Positions 8,564-17,793 of a stretch of DNA of 64,000 bases are shown piece after piece. How positions within the stretch are numbered: position 1 is the first letter of the stretch; every line of letters starts with the position of its first letter. The notes under the pieces were generated by a model. The model had not been told where the DNA came from. It was given only the letters and a program-made list of their open reading frames with translations, and made no database searches. This stretch comes from Arthrobacter alpinus (GTDB taxonomy: Bacteria > Actinomycetota > Actinomycetes > Actinomycetales > Micrococcaceae). A program made the position numbers and the translations under genes. The stretch is taken from positions 2,480,001-2,544,000 of the forward strand of contig NZ_FNTV01000001.1 of assembly GCF_900105965.1 (NCBI RefSeq), given 5' to 3'.

Positions 8564-8645
8564 CTTCGCCGAGTCAGATGCAAAGCCGCGAAACAGCCTC
8601 AGGGCAACGTCTGATTCGGCGGCTTTCGGTCTGACTCGGCGAAAG
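8564..8645. repeat. Nested inverted repeat downstream of flavoprotein gene
   Basis: Arms TTCGCCGAGTCAGA (8565-8578) and its exact complement (8630-8643) enclose a second perfect pair, AAAGCCGC (8582-8589) and GCGGCTTT (8619-8626). A third, near-identical copy of the motif (GTCTGATTCGGCGG, ending at about 8622) lies inside, allowing alternative folds. It may terminate the flavoprotein transcript. Confidence 0.6.
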
Positions 8646-8660
8646 CAACCGAAGAGGGCA

Positions 8661-8694
8661 CAAAAAAGGGCCCCGTGGAAGTCCACGGGGCCCC
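8661..8694 (-). terminator. Rho-independent terminator of sucCD
   Basis: A perfect 12-bp GC stem (8668-8679 with 8682-8693) and a two-base loop are followed, in the minus-strand direction, by six T residues (8662-8667 on the plus strand are A). It lies 14 bases beyond the sucD stop. Confidence 0.9.
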
Positions 8695-8707
8695 AATTCA
8701 AACCGGG

Positions 8708-9610
8708 TTACAGAGCTGCGAAAACTTCGCGCAGCAGTGTTGCGGTCTCGGAAGGCGTCTTGCCAACCTTGACACCGGCAGCCTCGAGGGCTTCCTTCTT
8801 GGCCTGTGCAGTTCCTGCGGAGCCGGAGACGATGGCGCCAGCGTGGCCCATGGTCTTGCCCTCAGGAGCGGTGAAGCCGGCAACGTAGCCAACAACGGGC
8901 TTGGTGACGTGAGCCTTGATGTACTCGGCTGCGCGCTCTTCAGCGTCGCCACCAATTTCACCAATCATGACGATTGCCTTGGTCTCCGGGTCCGCCTCGA
9001 ACGCAGCAAGTGCGTCGATGTGGGTGGTGCCGATGACGGGGTCGCCACCGATGCCGATCGCGGTGGAGAAGCCCAGGTCGCGCAGCTCGAACATCATCTG
9101 GTAGGTCAAGGTACCGGACTTGGAGACCAAGCCGATCGGACCCTTCTGGGTGATGTTGTTCGGGGTGATGCCAACGAGTGCTTCGCCGGGGGTGATGATG
9201 CCGGGGCAGTTCGGGCCGATGATGCGGGTGACCTGCTTGCCTTCGGCGTCAACCTTGGACTGGGCCAGTGCCCAGAACTCAGCTGCATCCTGAACCGGCA
9301 CGCCTTCGGTGATGACAACTACCAGCGGAACGCCGGCTTCGATTGCCTCAACAACAGCGTCCTTGGTGAATGCCGGGGGAACGAACACGATGGAGACGTC
9401 TGCGCCGGTCTCGGCAACAGCTTCCTTCACGGTGCCGAAAACGGGCAGTTCAACTGCGCCGTGAACAACCGTGGTGCCGGCCTTGCGTGCGTTCACGCCG
9501 CCAACTACCTGGGTGCCAGCCTTGAGCATCAGAGCGGTGTGCTTGGTGCCTTCGCCGCCGGTGATGCCCTGGACGATGACCTTTGAATCTTTGTTCAAGA
9601 AAATAGACAT
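8708..9610 (-). CDS. sucD: Succinyl-CoA ligase, alpha subunit
   Basis: The 300-residue alpha subunit of succinyl-CoA synthetase, which interconverts succinyl-CoA and succinate with nucleotide triphosphate formation in the TCA cycle. The CoA-binding fold starts [15 protein letters not shown]; the active-site phospho-histidine is His256 in [11 protein letters not shown]. Length is normal. It follows sucC by 14 bases on the same strand and ends at a strong terminator, so sucCD is a complete two-gene operon. Confidence 0.97.
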   Translation of the reverse strand: MSIFLNKDSKVIVQGITGGEGTKHTALMLKAGTQVVGGVNARKAGTTVVHGAVELPVFGTVKEAVAETGADVSIVFVPPAFTKDAVVEAIEAGVPLVVVITEGVPVQDAAEFWALAQSKVDAEGKQVTRIIGPNCPGIITPGEALVGITPNNITQKGPIGLVSKSGTLTYQMMFELRDLGFSTAIGIGGDPVIGTTHIDALAAFEADPETKAIVMIGEIGGDAEERAAEYIKAHVTKPVVGYVAGFTAPEGKTMGHAGAIVSGSAGTAQAKKEALEAAGVKVGKTPSETATLLREVFAAL

Positions 9611-9624
9611 TAGTTTCTCAACCT

Positions 9625-10794
9625 CTACTTAGCAGCGTGGGCGAGCTCGGCAGCCTTGTCGGCGCCCTCGTCCATCGTGGCGGCCAGGGTGACCAGCGGG
9701 TGGTTGGCTTCGTTGAGAATGCGACGGCCTTCTTCAACGTTGTTGCCGTCGAGGCGGACGACCAGCGGCTTGTTGGCAGCTGAGCCGAGCTCGGCCAGTG
9801 CGCCGACAATGCCCTTGGCGACAGCGTCACACGCGGTGATGCCACCGAAGACGTTAACGAAAACGCTCTTGACCTGGGGGTCGTTGAGGATGACGTCCAG
9901 ACCAGCGGCCATGACCTCTGCGGATGCTCCACCGCCAATGTCCAGGAAGTTGGCGGGCTTGACGCCGCCATGGTTTTCGCCAGCGTAAGCAACAACATCC
10001 AGCGTGGACATAACCAGGCCGGCACCGTTACCGATAACGCCAACTTCGCCGTCGAGCTTGACGTAGTTCAGGTCCGCAGCCTTCGCCTTGGCCTCCAACG
10101 GGTCAGCTGCAGCGGCGTCTTCGAGCTCCAGGTGGTGCGGGTGGCGGAAGTCAGCGTTCTCATCGAGTGAGACCTTGCCGTCCAGGGCCACGATGTCGCC
10201 CGCGCCGGTACGAACCAGCGGGTTGACCTCAACCAGGGTTGCGTCTTCCTTCTTGAAGACGTCCCACAGCTTGATGATGGTGGCGGCAACCTTCGGGGCC
10301 AGCTCGGCGTTGAAGCCTGCGGCGGCAACGATCTCGTCAGCCTTGGCTGCGTCGATTCCAACGGCCGGGTCAACAGCAACGCGGGCAAGGGCCTCGGGGC
10401 GCTCTACTGCAAGCTCCTCGATCTCCATGCCGCCCTCTACCGAGCACATGGCCAGGTAGTTGCGGTTGGCGCGGTCCAGCAGGACGGAGAAGTAGAACTC
10501 CTCGGCAATGTCTGCACCCTGGGCAATCATGACCGTGTTAACGGTGTGACCCTTGATGTCCATGCCCAGAATGTCTGATGCATACTGGAAGGCTTCGTCA
10601 GCGGTCTTGGCGACCTTGACGCCGCCGGCCTTGCCTCGGCCACCGACCTTTACCTGTGCCTTGACGACTGTGACGCCGCCAATTTTCTCGGCTGCTGCCT
10701 TTGCTTCTTCAGGGGTGTGCGCCACGATGCCGGCCAACACGGGAACGCCGTGAGCCTCAAACATGTCGCGCGCCTGGTATTCAAACAGGTCCAC
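9625..10794 (-). CDS. sucC: Succinyl-CoA ligase, beta subunit
   Basis: The 389-residue ATP-grasp beta subunit of succinyl-CoA synthetase, first gene of sucCD. It opens [19 protein letters not shown] and has the ATP-grasp segments [17 protein letters not shown] and [10 protein letters not shown], with the CoA-ligase half beginning near residue 250 ([13 protein letters not shown]). The start is GTG at 10792-10794 behind AAGGAC. Full length, no abnormality. Confidence 0.97.
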   Translation of the reverse strand: MDLFEYQARDMFEAHGVPVLAGIVAHTPEEAKAAAEKIGGVTVVKAQVKVGGRGKAGGVKVAKTADEAFQYASDILGMDIKGHTVNTVMIAQGADIAEEFYFSVLLDRANRNYLAMCSVEGGMEIEELAVERPEALARVAVDPAVGIDAAKADEIVAAAGFNAELAPKVAATIIKLWDVFKKEDATLVEVNPLVRTGAGDIVALDGKVSLDENADFRHPHHLELEDAAAADPLEAKAKAADLNYVKLDGEVGVIGNGAGLVMSTLDVVAYAGENHGGVKPANFLDIGGGASAEVMAAGLDVILNDPQVKSVFVNVFGGITACDAVAKGIVGALAELGSAANKPLVVRLDGNNVEEGRRILNEANHPLVTLAATMDEGADKAAELAHAAK

Positions 10795-11096
10795 GGGTTT
10801 GTGTCCTTCTACGTCGAAGTAGTGATTTTGAGGGGCGTTGACCCCTTTTTACACATTACCGTCTAGATCCAAAAGCACATATTTGGCGCGTTGACCACAG
10901 TATATTGCGGTTATTCACCTCACAATTGCTTGCTTTCAACGCAACACGAGGATCCTTTTCTTGCGTTCTTGGCTCGCCTGGCACGTCCGGCCAGCTTTCC
11001 TTCTGTGAACCTGCATGTGATTAATGCCGTATCTGGCGCGGCTTCGCAAAGCTGCGCCAGAGACAACAACCATGCGCAGCTTGCGAAGGGGATGGA
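10795..11096. other. Intergenic region upstream of sucCD
   Basis: About 300 bases without a supported gene. It must hold the sucCD promoter on the minus strand; a TAATGT sequence near 10857 on that strand is a possible -10, without a convincing -35 partner. A short GGGG/CCCC hairpin followed by five T lies near 10832-10850, in the sucC leader. The right end holds the 3' side of the lipoprotein gene. Confidence 0.4.
11032..11061 (-). terminator. Hairpin downstream of lipoprotein gene
   Basis: Arms TCTGGCGCGGCTT (11032-11044) and AAGCTGCGCCAGA (11049-11061) pair over 13 positions with one wobble around a CGCA loop. It lies 35 bases after the end of the IMPase-pcrA-lipoprotein unit. No T-tract follows, so termination is likely but not certain. 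Confidence 0.5.
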
Positions 11097-11798
11097 TCAG
11101 GGCCCGAATATCTCATACTTCTGTGCGGCGATGAAGAAGCCGATTCCGCTGGCCAGATTGGCGCAGGCCACGCCGTCGTCCAGGGGTGCGCAGCGGTAGC
11201 CTTGGGCTTCCATGGCAATGCCCGGTGCCAGAACTGGAACGCTCGCCATCTCTTGGCTCACAGCGCCTTGGGGCCCGAAGGCCGCCTCAACAGCCGTGAC
11301 TCCGGCGCGGCAGCTCCCATAGATGGCCTTATCCGGGTAGAGCACGGCTGTGCCGCCAAGGTATCCAACGTTGGTTCCTGCACAGTTGTCGGCCTGGTCG
11401 GCATCATTGACCTGCGGGTACTGCACCATCTGGCAGTTCACCACGGGAATGGAGGGCGCTGGCGCAATGGCGGAATCGGCAAAGTTGTTGGGTTCCCACG
11501 GCTGATTGAGATTGCCCGCCTTGGACGCTGTAAAAACGCAGGCGATGTTGCGTGAGTCCGTGACGAATTGGGGCAACTCAGTTGTCATAGCCCCCTCGGT
11601 GGCCTGGCCAACCGGCGTGGCCTTGAGCCTGTCAACGTAGCCCGGCGCTGCGGTGGGTCCCTGGCTGGCGGTTGGCGTCCCGCCACCCACTGGGACGGTG
11701 ATGCAACCGGTCAAGGCAAACAACGCAATCAGCAAAACAACAAAGTCTGTGCTGCGCCTTGGAAGTCCAGGTCGTGCAGCGCTCCGTGTCAGAGGCAT
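11097..11798 (-). CDS. Predicted lipoprotein of unknown function
   Basis: A 233-residue exported protein. Basic N-terminus, hydrophobic segment at about residues 19-31, then the lipobox LTGC with the lipidated cysteine at about residue 32, followed by a Pro/Thr/Gly-rich linker. The mature domain contains five or more further cysteines (for example NIACVF, NCQMVQ, DNCAGT, GSCRAG, RCAP), suggesting disulfides outside the membrane. I do not recognise the fold. It starts six bases after the pcrA stop with a GAAGAG site inside the pcrA end, so it is translated from the same message. Confidence 0.7.
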   Translation of the reverse strand: MPLTRSAARPGLPRRSTDFVVLLIALFALTGCITVPVGGGTPTASQGPTAAPGYVDRLKATPVGQATEGAMTTELPQFVTDSRNIACVFTASKAGNLNQPWEPNNFADSAIAPAPSIPVVNCQMVQYPQVNDADQADNCAGTNVGYLGGTAVLYPDKAIYGSCRAGVTAVEAAFGPQGAVSQEMASVPVLAPGIAMEAQGYRCAPLDDGVACANLASGIGFFIAAQKYEIFGP

Positions 11799-11804
11799 GG
11801 CACC

Positions 11805-14372
11805 CTACTCTTCTTTCACCAGCGGCGCGTACCGCAGCAGGAGCCGCTTTTCACCGATCTCGAAGCGGACCTTGGCTACCGATTTATCGCCCGCGCCGCT
11901 GACTTCCAGCACGGTACCGTTGCCAAAGCTCGTGTGGTTGACTTTGTCTCCCACGCTGACAGAAACAACTTCTTTTTGCGGCTGGACGCGTCCGGCCACG
12001 GCTCGGGCAGAAATGCTCGGCGGAAGAACGCCGGAGTCGCGACCACCCACGGCAGACCCTGCACCCCACGACGACCCCGAATAACGGCTGCTGCCAAAGT
12101 CACCGCTCACAGGAGCCACACGTGCCGTGCCTTCGCGCTTCCACTCAATGAGTTCGGCCGGGACTTCCTCGATGAACTGGCTGGCAGGGTTGTACTGGCT
12201 TTGGCCCCACAAGCTGCGTACTTCCGAACGCGTCAGGTACAGGCGCTGGCGTGCGCGTGTCAGCCCCACATACGCCAAACGCCGTTCCTCAGCCAGTTCC
12301 TTGGGATCCGTGGCTGAGCGCGAATGCGGGAACAAACCGTGTTCCATGCCTGTCAGGAAAACCACGGGGAATTCAAGACCCTTGGCCGTGTGCAGCGTCA
12401 TGAGCGTCACCACGCCCAGTCGCTTCGCCTCCGCCACAGCCGCCGCGGCCTCCGCTTCGGAGCCGCCGGGGGCGTCGGGGATCTGGTCGGCGTCGGCCAC
12501 CAGCGAGACCTGCTCGAGGAATTCCCCCAGCGTGCCTTCGGGGTTCTCCTGCCCAAATTCACGCACGACGGCGAGAAGTTCCGCCAGGTTTTCCACGCGC
12601 GACTCATCCTGTGGATCAGTGCTCTTGCGCAACGCTTCCAGGTAGCCGGTCTGCTCCAGCACGGCTTCAAGCGCCGTTGCGGGGCTGGCTGTTGCGGCCA
12701 CCTCACCAAGATCGGACATCATCTTGGCAAAAGTGTTGACGGCGTTGAGGGATCGTGAAGCGATCCCTGGCGCCTCGTCTGCTCGCGCCAAGGCAGCCGA
12801 GAACGAGATCCGTTCCCGCTCCGCCAGGGCCGCCACGGCACCTTCTGCACGGTCGCCGATGCCACGCTTTGGTTCGTTGAGAATCCTGCGCAGGTTCACG
12901 TCGTCGTCCGGGTTGACCAAGGCGCGCAGGTAGGCCAGCGCATCCTTGATTTCCTTGCGCTCGTAGAACCTGGTGCCGCCCACCACACGGTACGGCAGGC
13001 CCACACGCACCAAAATGTCCTCGATAGCGCGGGACTGGGCGTTGGTGCGGTAGAAAATGGCCACATCGCCGGGACGTATGTCCGTCTCATCCTGGAGACG
13101 GTCAATCTCCTTGGCGATGAAACGGGCTTCCTCGTGCTCCGACTCGGCCACATAGCCGACGATCTTTTCGCCGTCGCCCTCGGCTGTCCACAACCGCTTT
13201 TCGCGGCGGTTGGGATTGCGTGAAATCACGGCGTTGGCGGCACTGAGAATGTTCTGCGTGGAACGGTAGTTTTGCTCCAGCTTGATGGTGTCCGCATTGG
13301 GATAGTCCTGCTCGAACTCCACAATGTTGCGAATATCCGCGCCACGGAACGCATAGATGGACTGATCAGAATCGCCCACAACCGTAAGCTGCGCAGGTGC
13401 CACGGAATCGCCAGCGTCAGTGCCAACAATCTCCTTGACCAGCGCGTACTGGGCGTGGTTGGTGTCCTGGTACTCGTCCACCAAAACGTGCCGGAACCGG
13501 CGCCGGTAGTAATCGGCAACGCCCGGGAAGGCCCGGAACATGTAGACGGTCTGGGCAATGAGATCGTCAAAATCCATGGCATTTGCTTGGCGAAGGCGCT
13601 GCGCGTAGCCCTTGTAAACCTCGGCCACGGCCGCCTCGAATGGCTCATTGAAGTTGGTGTTCATGGAGTTTTCATCGTCGTCGATGAGCTCATTCTTCAA
13701 CGATGAAATCTTGTGCATAATGGCCTTGGGCGCAAACTTCTTCGGGTCCAGGTCCAGGCCCTTGGCCACCAAGGTGATCAGGCGCAACGAATCCGCTGAG
13801 TCGTAGATGGAGAAGTTTGAGTTGAGCCCAATGATCTTGGCTTCGCGCCGCAAGATCCGCACACATGAGGAGTGGAAGGTGGAAATCCACATGCTCTTCG
13901 CGGCGTCGCCGATCAAGGCCTCAATACGTTCACGCATTTCGGCGGCGGCCTTGTTGGTGAAGGTGATCGCCAGGATCTGGCCCGGATGTGCCTGTCCCGT
14001 TGCCAAGAGATACGCAATCCGATGGCTCAGGACGCGGGTCTTGCCCGAGCCAGCACCGGCAACAATCAGCAGCGGGCCTCCCGTGTGAACCACGGCCTCT
14101 TCCTGCTGGGGGTTCATTCCCTCAAGCAGTCCGGCGGGGTCCGGCCAACGCGAGGACGAGCCAGCGCCTTCGCTGCCATAGTCAGCATCCGGGGCGCGGT
14201 TTTCTGCGGCGTCGCCGACGGCTGGGGGTGCCGGAACGGCCCCGTCTGCGCCGAATTCGGGCATGTCGGCGCCCGGGTCGTCCTGTTCAAAGGGCTGCCA
14301 GACGGGCAGACCGGCACCTGCGCTGAGCTTTGGTTTGGACTTTTCGGGGTAAGGGTCAAACAACATATCCAT
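11805..14372 (-). CDS. pcrA: ATP-dependent DNA helicase PcrA/UvrD
   Basis: An 855-residue superfamily 1A 3'-5' helicase for nucleotide excision and mismatch repair and removal of stalled polymerases. Walker A is AGAGSGKT at about 105-112, the DExx box is LVDEYQDTN, motif IV region QNYRSTQNI, and motif VI VGLTRARQRLYL. The C-terminus carries the PcrA-type Tudor-like RNA-polymerase-binding domain (VSVGDKVNHTSFGNGTV...). About 80 residues of acidic, Pro/Ala-rich, probably disordered sequence precede the core. It lies 12 bases after the IMPase gene. Confidence 0.95.
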   Translation of the reverse strand: MDMLFDPYPEKSKPKLSAGAGLPVWQPFEQDDPGADMPEFGADGAVPAPPAVGDAAENRAPDADYGSEGAGSSSRWPDPAGLLEGMNPQQEEAVVHTGGPLLIVAGAGSGKTRVLSHRIAYLLATGQAHPGQILAITFTNKAAAEMRERIEALIGDAAKSMWISTFHSSCVRILRREAKIIGLNSNFSIYDSADSLRLITLVAKGLDLDPKKFAPKAIMHKISSLKNELIDDDENSMNTNFNEPFEAAVAEVYKGYAQRLRQANAMDFDDLIAQTVYMFRAFPGVADYYRRRFRHVLVDEYQDTNHAQYALVKEIVGTDAGDSVAPAQLTVVGDSDQSIYAFRGADIRNIVEFEQDYPNADTIKLEQNYRSTQNILSAANAVISRNPNRREKRLWTAEGDGEKIVGYVAESEHEEARFIAKEIDRLQDETDIRPGDVAIFYRTNAQSRAIEDILVRVGLPYRVVGGTRFYERKEIKDALAYLRALVNPDDDVNLRRILNEPKRGIGDRAEGAVAALAERERISFSAALARADEAPGIASRSLNAVNTFAKMMSDLGEVAATASPATALEAVLEQTGYLEALRKSTDPQDESRVENLAELLAVVREFGQENPEGTLGEFLEQVSLVADADQIPDAPGGSEAEAAAAVAEAKRLGVVTLMTLHTAKGLEFPVVFLTGMEHGLFPHSRSATDPKELAEERRLAYVGLTRARQRLYLTRSEVRSLWGQSQYNPASQFIEEVPAELIEWKREGTARVAPVSGDFGSSRYSGSSWGAGSAVGGRDSGVLPPSISARAVAGRVQPQKEVVSVSVGDKVNHTSFGNGTVLEVSGAGDKSVAKVRFEIGEKRLLLRYAPLVKEE

Positions 14373-14384
14373 GGTTCATCCAGT

Positions 14385-15236
14385 CTAGTTCGCCCCACCG
14401 ACAATCCCGCTTTCCAGGGCAGCCGTGAGTTGTGCCACGGCACCCTGCGGCCCGGCAATGAACCAGTTCAGCCCGTTAATACGTACGACGGCGGTGTCCC
14501 CGCCTGCCGCTCGAACGATCCCTTTGCCGGGGAGCCAGTCCCAGGACGGGCAGCTGTGCTGGAACCAGGCACCCAATTCGCCCTGCGCCACGCGTGAAAG
14601 ATCACAGGAACCCGATCCCATCATGCGTAGCGTGGCGGGCAGTTCCGCGGCGGCCTGCCACGGCACCGCAGCCTGTGGTTGGGCCAGCCAGCTGGGGTGG
14701 ATATACGTGCCGGCGGACAATTGGGCAATGTCATTTCGGGAATCCACGCCGATCGGTTCTCCGTTGAGCGTGGCCGCGTGCGCCGTCCCGCCCATCCACA
14801 ATTTGTCCTCTTGCGGTTGGTAGACGGCGCCAAGCAGCACCTCGGCATCGGTGAGGGGATCCGGCGTCGTAACTGAGCCCGGGACCGCGGCAAGTGCCAG
14901 TGCCGCGCACCAATAACTTGAACCAGTGGCAAAGTTGAAGGTGCCATCAACGGGGTCGATCACCCACCATCGGCCAGAGGACCCAACGAACCCGGCGCCC
15001 TCTTCGCCAAGGATCGAGTCCTCGGGCCGGGCTGCGCGCAACTCCTCGAAGAGGTATTTCTCTGCGGCGAGATCGGCGGCGGTGGCGAAATCGGAGACGC
15101 CGTCTTTGATGCGGCTGCCGGCCCGGAGTTCGGCCAAGCCGCCAGCGCGGATTCTCTGGGCCAGGGCGCCGGCGTTGCGCAGTAGTTTCGTCGCCAAATC
15201 GCTGTCGGTGAGCGCTGAGAGGGATTCGTTAGACAT
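14385..15236 (-). CDS. Inositol monophosphatase-family phosphatase
   Basis: A 283-residue Mg2+-dependent phosphatase of the IMPase superfamily. Metal-binding motifs are visible: GEEGA, WVIDPVDGTFNF and near the C-terminus WDWLPGKGIVRAAGG (family form WDxAAxxxIxxxAGG; here the two alanines are changed). Members hydrolyse inositol phosphate, histidinol phosphate or 3'-phosphoadenosine 5'-phosphate; the sequence does not decide which. GGTGGAGAT precedes the ATG. It is first gene of the IMPase-pcrA-lipoprotein operon. Confidence 0.85.
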   Translation of the reverse strand: MSNESLSALTDSDLATKLLRNAGALAQRIRAGGLAELRAGSRIKDGVSDFATAADLAAEKYLFEELRAARPEDSILGEEGAGFVGSSGRWWVIDPVDGTFNFATGSSYWCAALALAAVPGSVTTPDPLTDAEVLLGAVYQPQEDKLWMGGTAHAATLNGEPIGVDSRNDIAQLSAGTYIHPSWLAQPQAAVPWQAAAELPATLRMMGSGSCDLSRVAQGELGAWFQHSCPSWDWLPGKGIVRAAGGDTAVVRINGLNWFIAGPQGAVAQLTAALESGIVGGAN

Positions 15237-15268
15237 ATCTCCACCCTAGTCGGGGCGATAATGGATGC

Positions 15269-15895
15269 ATGGCTAAAACTCCCGCCCAGCGCGCTTCAAA
15301 ACATGGCACGACTGCAACTCCGCCCAGCTCCCCTGTGGTCAACACCAGCACACGGCGCACTCCCCAGAAGGCTCAGGGCAACGCCAATTTGATCTTGATT
15401 GCCGGATCCGTGGCCAGCCTGTTCCTCTTTGCCTACTTCCACCTGATGACGCTGAACCAGATGACGGCTCTGGCGGACGGCCTGGCCATGCCGCAGTCGT
15501 TCGTGTTCGGATTCGATGTGGCCCATGTTCAGGCGCTGCGGGCGGCAATGGATGCCGATGCCCTTGGCCAGCTGAACTACGTGGGCAAGACCGCCGGGAC
15601 GCTGTTTGCACTAATTTTTGCCGTGACGGCGCTGACGTTGATCGCCGCCAATGTGGCCAAGAAGCCGCTGCGGTGGGCCCTCTGGGCCCTGCCGTTGGCC
15701 TTTGCCGCGATTTCCCTGTGGGCCAACGCCGCCGTCGATTCCATGCTGGGCGCCGAGACCCTCAACGCCGGCGCCGTGTCGCTGACCTCTGGCCTTGTCA
15801 CCGCGTCGTGGATGCTGCTGCTGGCCTCCCTGCTGGCCATCGGCGCCGCCTTGTTCCTGGGCCGGAAGAAAAAGTCGGCTCCTGCCGAGGGCTGA
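15269..15895 (+). CDS. Four-helix membrane protein of unknown function
   Basis: A 208-residue protein. A basic, Thr/Pro-rich cytoplasmic leader of about 38 residues is followed by four hydrophobic segments (about 41-58, 112-127, 133-150 and 175-196) and a lysine-rich end. I do not recognise the family. It is divergent from the IMPase gene and ends 50 bases before the tRNA gene. Confidence 0.7.
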   Translation: MAKTPAQRASKHGTTATPPSSPVVNTSTRRTPQKAQGNANLILIAGSVASLFLFAYFHLMTLNQMTALADGLAMPQSFVFGFDVAHVQALRAAMDADALGQLNYVGKTAGTLFALIFAVTALTLIAANVAKKPLRWALWALPLAFAAISLWANAAVDSMLGAETLNAGAVSLTSGLVTASWMLLLASLLAIGAALFLGRKKKSAPAEG

Positions 15896-15945
15896 GCAGC
15901 CCCCGTTTTTTGCTTGCCTGCCTGTTCCGCTAGGCTTGGTGACGC

Positions 15946-16017
15946 GCCTCTGTAGTCCAATGGATAAGACAGCCCTCTCCTAAAGGGCAGATCCGGGTTC
16001 GATCCCCGGCGGGGGCA
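15946..16017 (+). tRNA. tRNA-Arg (anticodon CCT)
   Basis: A full cloverleaf can be drawn. The acceptor GCCTCTG pairs with CGGGGGC, the D-arm has GTC/GAC with the AATGGATAA loop, the anticodon stem GCCCT/AGGGC encloses CTCCTAA (anticodon CCT), and the T-arm CCGGG/CCCGG encloses TTCGATC. The discriminator is A at 16017 and CCA is not encoded. It reads AGG codons, which are rare in high-GC genomes. Confidence 0.96.
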
Positions 16018-16043
16018 CTCTTTCGATCAGCAAGGATGGGGCC

Positions 16044-16967
16044 ATGACCTCTGGCACCCTCCCCGCACACACGGCCGGGCGCGGTGTGGCGGTTTCGCTG
16101 GGCGCTTCCTTGCTTTTCGCCGTTATCTTCCTCATCGCGGGCCTCCTTCCCGGCTGGGGTGCCGAGGAAATCTTCGGCAGGCGCGTGGTGCTGACGCTGG
16201 CCACCCTCTCCTGCATTTTGCCTTTCCTGCCCTGGGCGCGAGCCGATGCCCGTGCGCTGGCAGTGAGGGTACGACGTCGGCCATCCCTCCTTGCGCTGGG
16301 CCTGGTGGCCGCCGGGCTGGTTGCCGTGCAGCTGTGGCTGTTCATGTGGGCCCCGCTGCACAACATGGCCTTGTCCGTCTCGTTCGGCTATTTTCTGCTG
16401 CCCCTGAGCATGGTCTTGGCGGGGCGGTTCTTCTTTGCCGACAAGCTCAGCGTGCTGCTCAAACTTGCCGTGGCTGCGGCCGGGGTGGGTGTGATTCATG
16501 AAGCGATCACGGCTGGCGGCCTGGCATGGCCAACACTTGTGGTGTGCCTGGGCTATCCCGTGTACTTTGTTTTGCGACGCAAGTTGGGCTTTGATTCCCT
16601 GGCGGCATTTGCCGGCGAACTCTTGCTCTTGCTTCCGCTCGGAATCTACTTCATTGTGGTGGGTCCACATGGGATTGCCGGCAGTGGATCCTCTGGTCCG
16701 GGCGGTTCTGGGGGAATCTGGGGAGCCCTCTCCATCGGTGTCCTGGGCGGCCTGGCCATGGCCCTGTACTTGTTGGCCAGCAAGTGGTTGCCGTTATCCC
16801 TGTTCGGCCTGCTGGGCTATGTGGAGCCGGTCTTACTGGTGGGCGTTTCCCTCTATTTGGGCGAGTCGCTGGGTTGGTCCGCGTTGTTAACCTACGGCCC
16901 CATCTTGCTGGCCCTCTTTTTGCTTTGCGTCGACGGGCGGCGTTCTTCGCGGCCCTTGGGCGAATGA
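16044..16967 (+). CDS. RarD-like EamA/DMT-superfamily transporter
   Basis: A 307-residue protein with about nine to ten hydrophobic helices and the architecture of RarD (EamA drug/metabolite transporter superfamily): an early [15 protein letters not shown] segment in place of RarD's ...EILAHRxxWS, then [15 protein letters not shown]. Substrate is unknown for the family. The ATG is preceded by AAGGATGGGG. It begins 26 bases after the tRNA and is followed 19 bases later by the YnfA gene. Confidence 0.75.
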   Translation: MTSGTLPAHTAGRGVAVSLGASLLFAVIFLIAGLLPGWGAEEIFGRRVVLTLATLSCILPFLPWARADARALAVRVRRRPSLLALGLVAAGLVAVQLWLFMWAPLHNMALSVSFGYFLLPLSMVLAGRFFFADKLSVLLKLAVAAAGVGVIHEAITAGGLAWPTLVVCLGYPVYFVLRRKLGFDSLAAFAGELLLLLPLGIYFIVVGPHGIAGSGSSGPGGSGGIWGALSIGVLGGLAMALYLLASKWLPLSLFGLLGYVEPVLLVGVSLYLGESLGWSALLTYGPILLALFLLCVDGRRSSRPLGE

Positions 16968-16986
16968 CTACGGGGAGTTTGGGACC

Positions 16987-17322
16987 ATGGCAATCGTTAG
17001 AACCGTGATCCTGTTCGCCTTGGCGGCCGCGGCTGAAATTGGCGGCGCCTGGCTCGTGTGGCAGGCCGTTCGCGAGGACAAGGCTTGGTGGTGGGCAGGG
17101 CTCGGCGTGGTGGCCCTTGGCGCCTACGGGTTCATCGCCGCGCTACAGGCCGACGCCAACTTTGGCCGGGTCTTGGCCGCATACGGGGGCGTTTTCATTG
17201 CGGGATCGCTGATCTGGGCCATGATTTTCGACAAGTTCAGCCCCGACCGCTGGGACGTGATCGGAGCCCTCATCGCGTTGCTGGGCGTTAGCGTCATCAT
17301 GTTCGCCCCGCGCGCAGCCTGA
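16987..17322 (+). CDS. YnfA-family (UPF0060) small membrane protein
   Basis: A 111-residue protein with four transmembrane helices that matches the UPF0060/YnfA family over its full length: [18 protein letters not shown] in helix 1, [24 protein letters not shown] across helices 3 and 4, and the typical [18 protein letters not shown] ending. YnfA proteins resemble small multidrug resistance exporters. It is probably cotranscribed with the upstream RarD-like gene. Confidence 0.9.
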   Translation: MAIVRTVILFALAAAAEIGGAWLVWQAVREDKAWWWAGLGVVALGAYGFIAALQADANFGRVLAAYGGVFIAGSLIWAMIFDKFSPDRWDVIGALIALLGVSVIMFAPRAA

Positions 17323-17356
17323 CGAGTGGACCACTGCCGCGGGTAGGATCAAACAC

Positions 17357-17767
17357 GTGAAAAAGTCTCTGTTGGTCTCCGCCGTCTGCATCTACGATCC
17401 GGAGGGACGGCTCCTGACAGTCCGCAAGTCCGGCACCACCAAGTTCATGCATCCCGGCGGCAAACCGGAGCCCGGCGAAACAGCGGCCCAGGCTGGTTCC
17501 CGCGAGCTCGCCGAGGAGGTGGGCATCCTGGTTGACGCCGCCGATCTCGAGCTCATGGGAGTCTGGACGGGAACTGCCGCCAACGAATCCAACACAGACA
17601 TCGTCGCCACCGTCTATACAGCCCCCGGCCGCTGGGACTCCAAAGCAATACGTCCGACGGCGGAAATCGCCGAGCTGCGCTGGATGGACATCTCACGGGC
17701 GGCCGAACACGACGATCTCGCCCCGCTGTTGACCGAGTACGTCCTGCCGCATCTGCTGGCGAGCTGA
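17357..17767 (+). CDS. NUDIX hydrolase
   Basis: A 136-residue NUDIX domain protein. The NUDIX box is intact (GKPEPGETAAQAGSRELAEE followed by VGI), so it should hydrolyse a nucleoside diphosphate linked to another moiety with Mg2+. The start is GTG at 17357. The substrate cannot be assigned; an aromatic-rich MutT-specific pattern is not visible. Its end is separated by 26 bases from the convergent ABC exporter gene, a space that contains a perfect 16-bp palindrome at 17768-17783. Confidence 0.9.
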   Translation: MKKSLLVSAVCIYDPEGRLLTVRKSGTTKFMHPGGKPEPGETAAQAGSRELAEEVGILVDAADLELMGVWTGTAANESNTDIVATVYTAPGRWDSKAIRPTAEIAELRWMDISRAAEHDDLAPLLTEYVLPHLLAS

Positions 17768-17793
17768 TGCGGCAGCTGCCGCACTAGAGGCGG

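Noticed and set aside
8675..9586. A 303-residue plus-strand frame opposite sucD
   Set aside because: It is an antisense shadow of a highly conserved gene, with Gly/Asp/Ala composition typical of mirrored high-GC codons.
17768..17783. A perfect 16-bp palindrome (TGCGGCAGCTGCCGCA) between the NUDIX and ABC exporter genes
   Set aside because: It leaves no loop for an RNA hairpin and is near what chance allows in GC-rich sequence; no regulatory role can be supported.
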